Shown here piece by piece: positions 8,188 through 9,718 of a stretch of DNA of 9,718 nt. Position 1 is the first letter of the stretch. Each line of letters begins with the position of its first letter. The position numbers were made by a program, and so were the translations under genes. The stretch is taken from assembly GCA_003452965.1 (NCBI GenBank), contig DMMW01000051.1, forward strand, positions 11,010-20,727, written 5' to 3'. The notes under the pieces were generated by a model. The model made no database searches. It saw only the letters and a list, made by a program, of their open reading frames with translations, and was not told where the DNA came from. Source of the DNA: Elusimicrobiota bacterium (lineage in GTDB: Bacteria; Elusimicrobiota; UBA8919).

Positions 8188-8201
8188 GTGTGACCCCTTT
8201 A
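8179..8201 (-). repeat. Right 23-bp terminal inverted repeat
   Basis: Reads ...TAGGTGTGACCCCTTTA and is the exact reverse complement of 7996-8018. It contains the TAG (8185-8187) that ends the transposase fragment. It is followed within two bases by a T-rich run (8204-8210), so the long stem plus T-run might also act as a weak terminator for the operon. Confidence 0.9.
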
Positions 8202-8211
8202 AATTTTTTTA

Positions 8212-8239
8212 TTGACTTTTATGTTGTATTTTGTATAAT
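8212..8239 (+). promoter_or_regulatory. Sigma-70-type promoter for the tRNA cluster
   Basis: TTGACT (8212-8217), 16 bp, then a perfect TATAAT (8234-8239), placing the start of transcription near 8245, about 9 bp before tRNA-Glu. The -35 box begins 11 bp after the end of the mobile-element remnant. The consensus form argues against a Bacteroidota-type promoter. Confidence 0.8.
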
Positions 8240-8253
8240 TTTATGTCACACAC

Positions 8254-8325
8254 GCCCCCATGGACTAGCGGTTAGGTCACCACCCTTTCAAGGTGGTAGC
8301 GCCAGTTCAACTCTGGCTGGGGGCA
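8254..8325 (+). tRNA. tRNA-Glu (anticodon UUC)
   Basis: A 72-nt cloverleaf. Acceptor GCCCCCA pairs with TGGGGGC (8318-8324), with discriminator A at 8325. Anticodon stem CCACC/GGTGG encloses loop CTTTCAA with anticodon TTC at 8287-8289. T stem GCCAG/CTGGC encloses TTCAACT. The D arm uses GAC/GTC. CCA is not encoded. It is the first gene after the consensus promoter. Confidence 0.95.
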
Positions 8326-8329
8326 TAAG

Positions 8330-8420
8330 TAACAACTTATAACTAATGGCTTATAACATATAACAAATAGGTAATAAGTAATAGGTTATAGGTAATAGGT
8401 AATAGGTAATAGGTTATAGG
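8330..8420 (+). repeat. Degenerate 7-bp tandem array filling the tRNA-Glu/tRNA-Val spacer
   Basis: Thirteen consecutive 7-bp units run in phase from 8330 (TAACAAC, TTATAAC, TAATGGC, TTATAAC, ATATAAC, AAATAGG, TAATAAG, then six units TAATAGG or TTATAGG). The right half is nearly perfect; the left half has drifted. The last unit ends on the first base of tRNA-Val. Similar heptamers (TAATAGT, TAGTAGT, TATTATT) occur at 8713-8733 after tRNA-Asp. The pattern suggests slippage growth. Because 7 is not a multiple of 3, stop codons fall in all forward frames. Confidence 0.8.
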
Positions 8421-8491
8421 GGCGATTAACTCAGAGGGAGAGTGCCACCCTTACAAGGTGGAAGTCGCAGGTTCAATCCCTGCATCGCCCA
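8420..8491 (+). tRNA. tRNA-Val (anticodon UAC)
   Basis: A 72-nt cloverleaf. Acceptor GGGCGAT pairs with ATCGCCC (8484-8490), with discriminator A at 8491. D stem ACTC/GAGT. Anticodon stem CCACC/GGTGG encloses loop CTTACAA with anticodon TAC at 8452-8454. T stem GCAGG/CCTGC encloses TTCAATC. CCA is not encoded. Its anticodon stem is identical to that of the neighbouring tRNA-Glu. Confidence 0.95.
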
Positions 8492-8635
8492 ATTTATAGA
8501 GGAAAGTTAAAATAAAAAGTATAAATAAAAATTGACAAAAGAATCAGGTTAAAGACTTGACCTGAAATAAGAATCAAAATAAAGGTATAAAGACTTTATT
8601 ATAATTTTAGCTTTTAACTTTCTATTCTCTCTTTT
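8492..8635 (+). other. Spacer between tRNA-Val and tRNA-Asp
   Basis: A+T-rich, with no open reading frame of note. It holds a TTGACA (8532-8537) without a -10 box at proper spacing, a TATAAT (8600-8605) without a matching -35, and an imperfectly centred palindrome TCAGGT/ACCTGA (8544-8549 and 8560-8565). I see no firm promoter or terminator. tRNA-Asp is probably read through from the tRNA-Glu promoter. Confidence 0.4.
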
Positions 8636-8710
8636 GGGGACGTGGTGTAGCCTGGTTAACATGCTGCCCTGTCAAGGCAGAGATCGCGGGTTCAAATCCC
8701 GTCGTCCCCG
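8636..8710 (+). tRNA. tRNA-Asp (anticodon GUC)
   Basis: A 75-nt cloverleaf. Acceptor GGGGACG pairs with CGTCCCC (8703-8709), with discriminator G at 8710, which is usual for Asp. Anticodon stem CTGCC/GGCAG encloses loop CTGTCAA with anticodon GTC at 8671-8673. T stem CGGG/CCCG encloses the TTCAAAT loop region. CCA is not encoded. It is the intact parent type of the broken copy that follows. Confidence 0.95.
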
Positions 8711-8756
8711 AGTAATAGTTAGTAGTTATTATTCAAAGTATGTGTAGCCTGGTTAA

Positions 8757-8771
8757 TCCCGATGCTCGGGA
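8757..8771. repeat. Palindrome 1, TCCCGA-TGC-TCGGGA
   Basis: Six-bp arms with a 3-nt loop, extended to 7 bp by flanking A and T. It replaces 12 nt of tRNA-Asp; the central ATGCT is also present in the tRNA at that place. Confidence 0.85.
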
Positions 8772-8786
8772 TCAAGGCAGAGATCG

Positions 8787-8802
8787 TCCCGAATCATCGG
8801 GA
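8787..8802. repeat. Palindrome 2, TCCCGA-ATCA-TCGGGA
   Basis: Arms are identical to palindrome 1, with a different 4-nt loop. It replaces the whole 15-nt T arm of tRNA-Asp, so the same short palindrome type appears twice within 46 bp. Confidence 0.85.
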
Positions 8803-8814
8803 TCGTCCCCGCCA

Positions 8815-8921
8815 TTTTTAACATTATAAAAAATAACAGAGTAATTGAGTAATGGGTAAAGATATCTATTGCAGTCGATTTTCTATTTTTAGTTGTAAGT
8901 AATCAATTTTATTTAAAATAT
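8815..8921 (+). other. A+T-rich spacer before the terminator
   Basis: I see no gene, clear promoter or RNA here. A stretch near 8840-8857 (TAATTGAGTAATGGG) recalls the heptamer repeats of the tRNA spacers. Confidence 0.4.
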
Positions 8922-8945
8922 ACCCAACTTGAATGGGTTTTTTTT
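8922..8945 (+). terminator. Likely intrinsic terminator abutting the next start codon
   Basis: ACCCA (8922-8926), a 7-nt loop, TGGGT (8934-8938), with a run of eight T (8938-8945). The stem is short (5 bp), so termination may be partial. It would end the tRNA transcript, or act as a leader attenuator for the downstream gene, whose ATG follows with no gap. Confidence 0.6.
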
Positions 8946-9718
8946 ATGAATAAAAACACGTTACCTCTTATCGAAACTGAACAGGAACTTGAAAAAGTTT
9001 TATCAAGACCGTCATCCGAGACAATAAAAACTATTTCAAAACTTAAAGGTGATATAATTATTCTTGGTATATCTGGAAAAATGGGACCTACGCTGGCAAA
9101 ATTAATTAAGCAGGCGGTAAATGAGGCGGGCGTTAATAAGAAGGTCATTGGGGTTGCAAGATTTTCTTCTTCTAAAATAAAAAAGGAATTAGAAAATCTC
9201 GGTATTAAAACAATAACATGTGATTTGTTGGATGAAAAAGCCGTTAAAAAGCTTCCAGATGTTTCAAATGTAATATTTATGGCGGGTATGAAGTTCGGTT
9301 CAACCGGTAATGAATATTTAACATGGGCTATTAACTGTTATTTACCTGCTATTATTGCAAAAAAATATAGAAATTCAAAGATAGTTGCATTTTCCACAGG
9401 CAATGTTTATTCGATGATGCCGGTTAATTCAAAAGGTTCAAAAGAAACAGATATACCGGGACCGCTTGGTGAATATGCGCAGTCATGTCTGGGTAGAGAA
9501 AGGATATTCCAATATTTTTCTTCTAAATACAAAACACCAATTGTATTAATAAGATTAAATTATGCAAATGAATTGCGGTATGGGGTTTTATTAGATATTG
9601 CACAGAAGGTTTACAATAAAAAAGCGTTAGATTTAAGTATGGGTTATGCAAATGTAATCTGGCAAGGTGATGCAAATAATATTACGGTCCAATCGTTTGA
9701 TATCTGCAAGAGTCCTGC
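8946..9718 (+). CDS. Extended SDR / NAD-dependent epimerase-dehydratase-like protein, 3' end outside the window
   Basis: There are 257 complete codons from ATG at 8946, with no stop before the window end. No other in-frame start is visible upstream and no Shine-Dalgarno sequence is present, since the ATG directly follows a T-run. Residues 1-35 form an N-terminal extension. DIIILGISGKMGPTLA (36-51) is a Rossmann nucleotide-binding loop with G41, G44 and G47. CDLLDE (92-97) and NVIFMAGMKFG (108-118) fit the later strands of the fold, and VAFSTGNVYS (147-156) carries the usual Ser/Thr region. At the YxxxK position the protein reads GEYAQSCLGRE: Tyr177 is present, but Cys181 stands where Lys is expected. 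The substrate is unknown. The fold is convincing; conventional SDR chemistry is not. The gene lies after a terminator and is probably separate from the tRNA transcript. Confidence 0.8.
   Translation, partial: MNKNTLPLIETEQELEKVLSRPSSETIKTISKLKGDIIILGISGKMGPTLAKLIKQAVNEAGVNKKVIGVARFSSSKIKKELENLGIKTITCDLLDEKAVKKLPDVSNVIFMAGMKFGSTGNEYLTWAINCYLPAIIAKKYRNSKIVAFSTGNVYSMMPVNSKGSKETDIPGPLGEYAQSCLGRERIFQYFSSKYKTPIVLIRLNYANELRYGVLLDIAQKVYNKKALDLSMGYANVIWQGDANNITVQSFDICKSP

Larger units (their letters stand above)
7996..8201. mobile_element. 206-bp MITE-like remnant of a REP-associated (IS200-like) transposase element
   Basis: A perfect 23-bp inverted repeat (7996-8018 and 8179-8201) with a GGGGTCACACC core encloses a truncated piece of an HUH transposase. 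It has no complete transposase, so it could only have moved by the action of another copy. A 7-bp stem TATTATT/AATAATA with loop GCGAGGT lies just inside the left end (8015-8035), the sort of subterminal hairpin IS200-like enzymes recognise. No target-site duplication is evident. The element fills most of the space between the operon and the tRNA promoter. Confidence 0.7.
8742..8814 (+). pseudogene. Broken tRNA-Asp copy with two palindromic replacements, followed by CCA
   Basis: Three blocks match tRNA-Asp exactly: 8742-8756 (to 8645-8659), 8772-8786 (to 8672-8686) and 8803-8811 (to 8702-8710). Between them, tRNA positions 8660-8671 and 8687-8701 are replaced by 15- and 16-nt palindromes. The 5' acceptor strand is missing. 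The D-stem 3' half, the 5' half of the anticodon stem, the first anticodon base and the whole T arm are gone. It cannot fold as a tRNA. Unlike the intact gene, the 3' end is followed by CCA (8812-8814). Confidence 0.85.

Noticed and set aside
8330..8420. CRISPR-like array
   Set aside because: Units are 7 bp and contiguous, with no spacers.
8532..8605. Separate promoter for tRNA-Asp
   Set aside because: TTGACA and TATAAT are both present but 62 bp apart, and neither has a partner at 16-18 bp.
8742..8811. Functional fourth tRNA gene
   Set aside because: No 5' acceptor strand, no D or anticodon stem pairing, no T arm.
8909..9148. Minus-strand open frame of 79 codons
   Set aside because: It lies opposite the start of the dehydrogenase-like gene, which has clear Rossmann motifs on the plus strand.

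Overview
The window is strongly A+T-rich DNA from a Gram-negative-type bacterium. It encodes an outer-membrane beta-barrel of the PorV/UPF0164 kind, LysM peptidoglycan binding, and a secreted protein built from fibronectin-type-III (FN3) domains with an FlgD/gliding-type C-terminal domain. This mix is common in FCB-group bacteria and in candidate phyla such as Omnitrophota and Elusimicrobiota. The tRNA-Glu promoter is a canonical TTGACT-16 bp-TATAAT, unlike the TTTG/TAnnTTTG promoters of Bacteroidota, and visible gene starts lack a clear Shine-Dalgarno sequence. I cannot name the phylum from sequence alone.

Region 1 (1-7998) is a tight same-strand run of five genes. They encode a long, 5'-truncated coiled-coil protein, a secreted multi-FN3 protein with a C-terminal FlgD/T9SS-like domain, a PorV-like barrel fused through a coiled coil to LysM, a soluble coiled-coil/histidine-kinase-type ATPase protein whose likely phospho-acceptor position is Lys, and a TPR-TM-beta-propeller protein. 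Spacings are 4 bp, 31 bp, a 4-bp ATGA overlap and 54 bp, so an operon is likely. The products would span cytoplasm, inner membrane, peptidoglycan, outer membrane and exterior. I read it as a candidate uncharacterised envelope or surface-display module with its own signalling-type ATPase.

Region 2 (7996-8201) is a 206-bp mobile-element remnant. A perfect 23-bp inverted repeat brackets an internal piece of a REP-associated (IS200-like, HUH) transposase. Its left end contains the stop codon of the last operon gene.

Region 3 (8212-8945) is a tRNA cluster: promoter, tRNA-Glu(UUC), a 13-unit heptamer array, tRNA-Val(UAC), a spacer, tRNA-Asp(GUC), then a broken second copy of tRNA-Asp. In that copy two blocks are replaced by short palindromes with identical TCCCGA/TCGGGA arms. 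A likely intrinsic terminator ends the region directly against the next start codon.

Region 4 (8946-9718) is the 5' part of an extended short-chain dehydrogenase/reductase-like (NAD-dependent epimerase/dehydratase) gene running off the window. It lacks the usual active-site lysine.

The most unusual sequence is the palindrome-riddled tRNA-Asp copy, followed by the IR-bracketed transposase fragment and the envelope operon.
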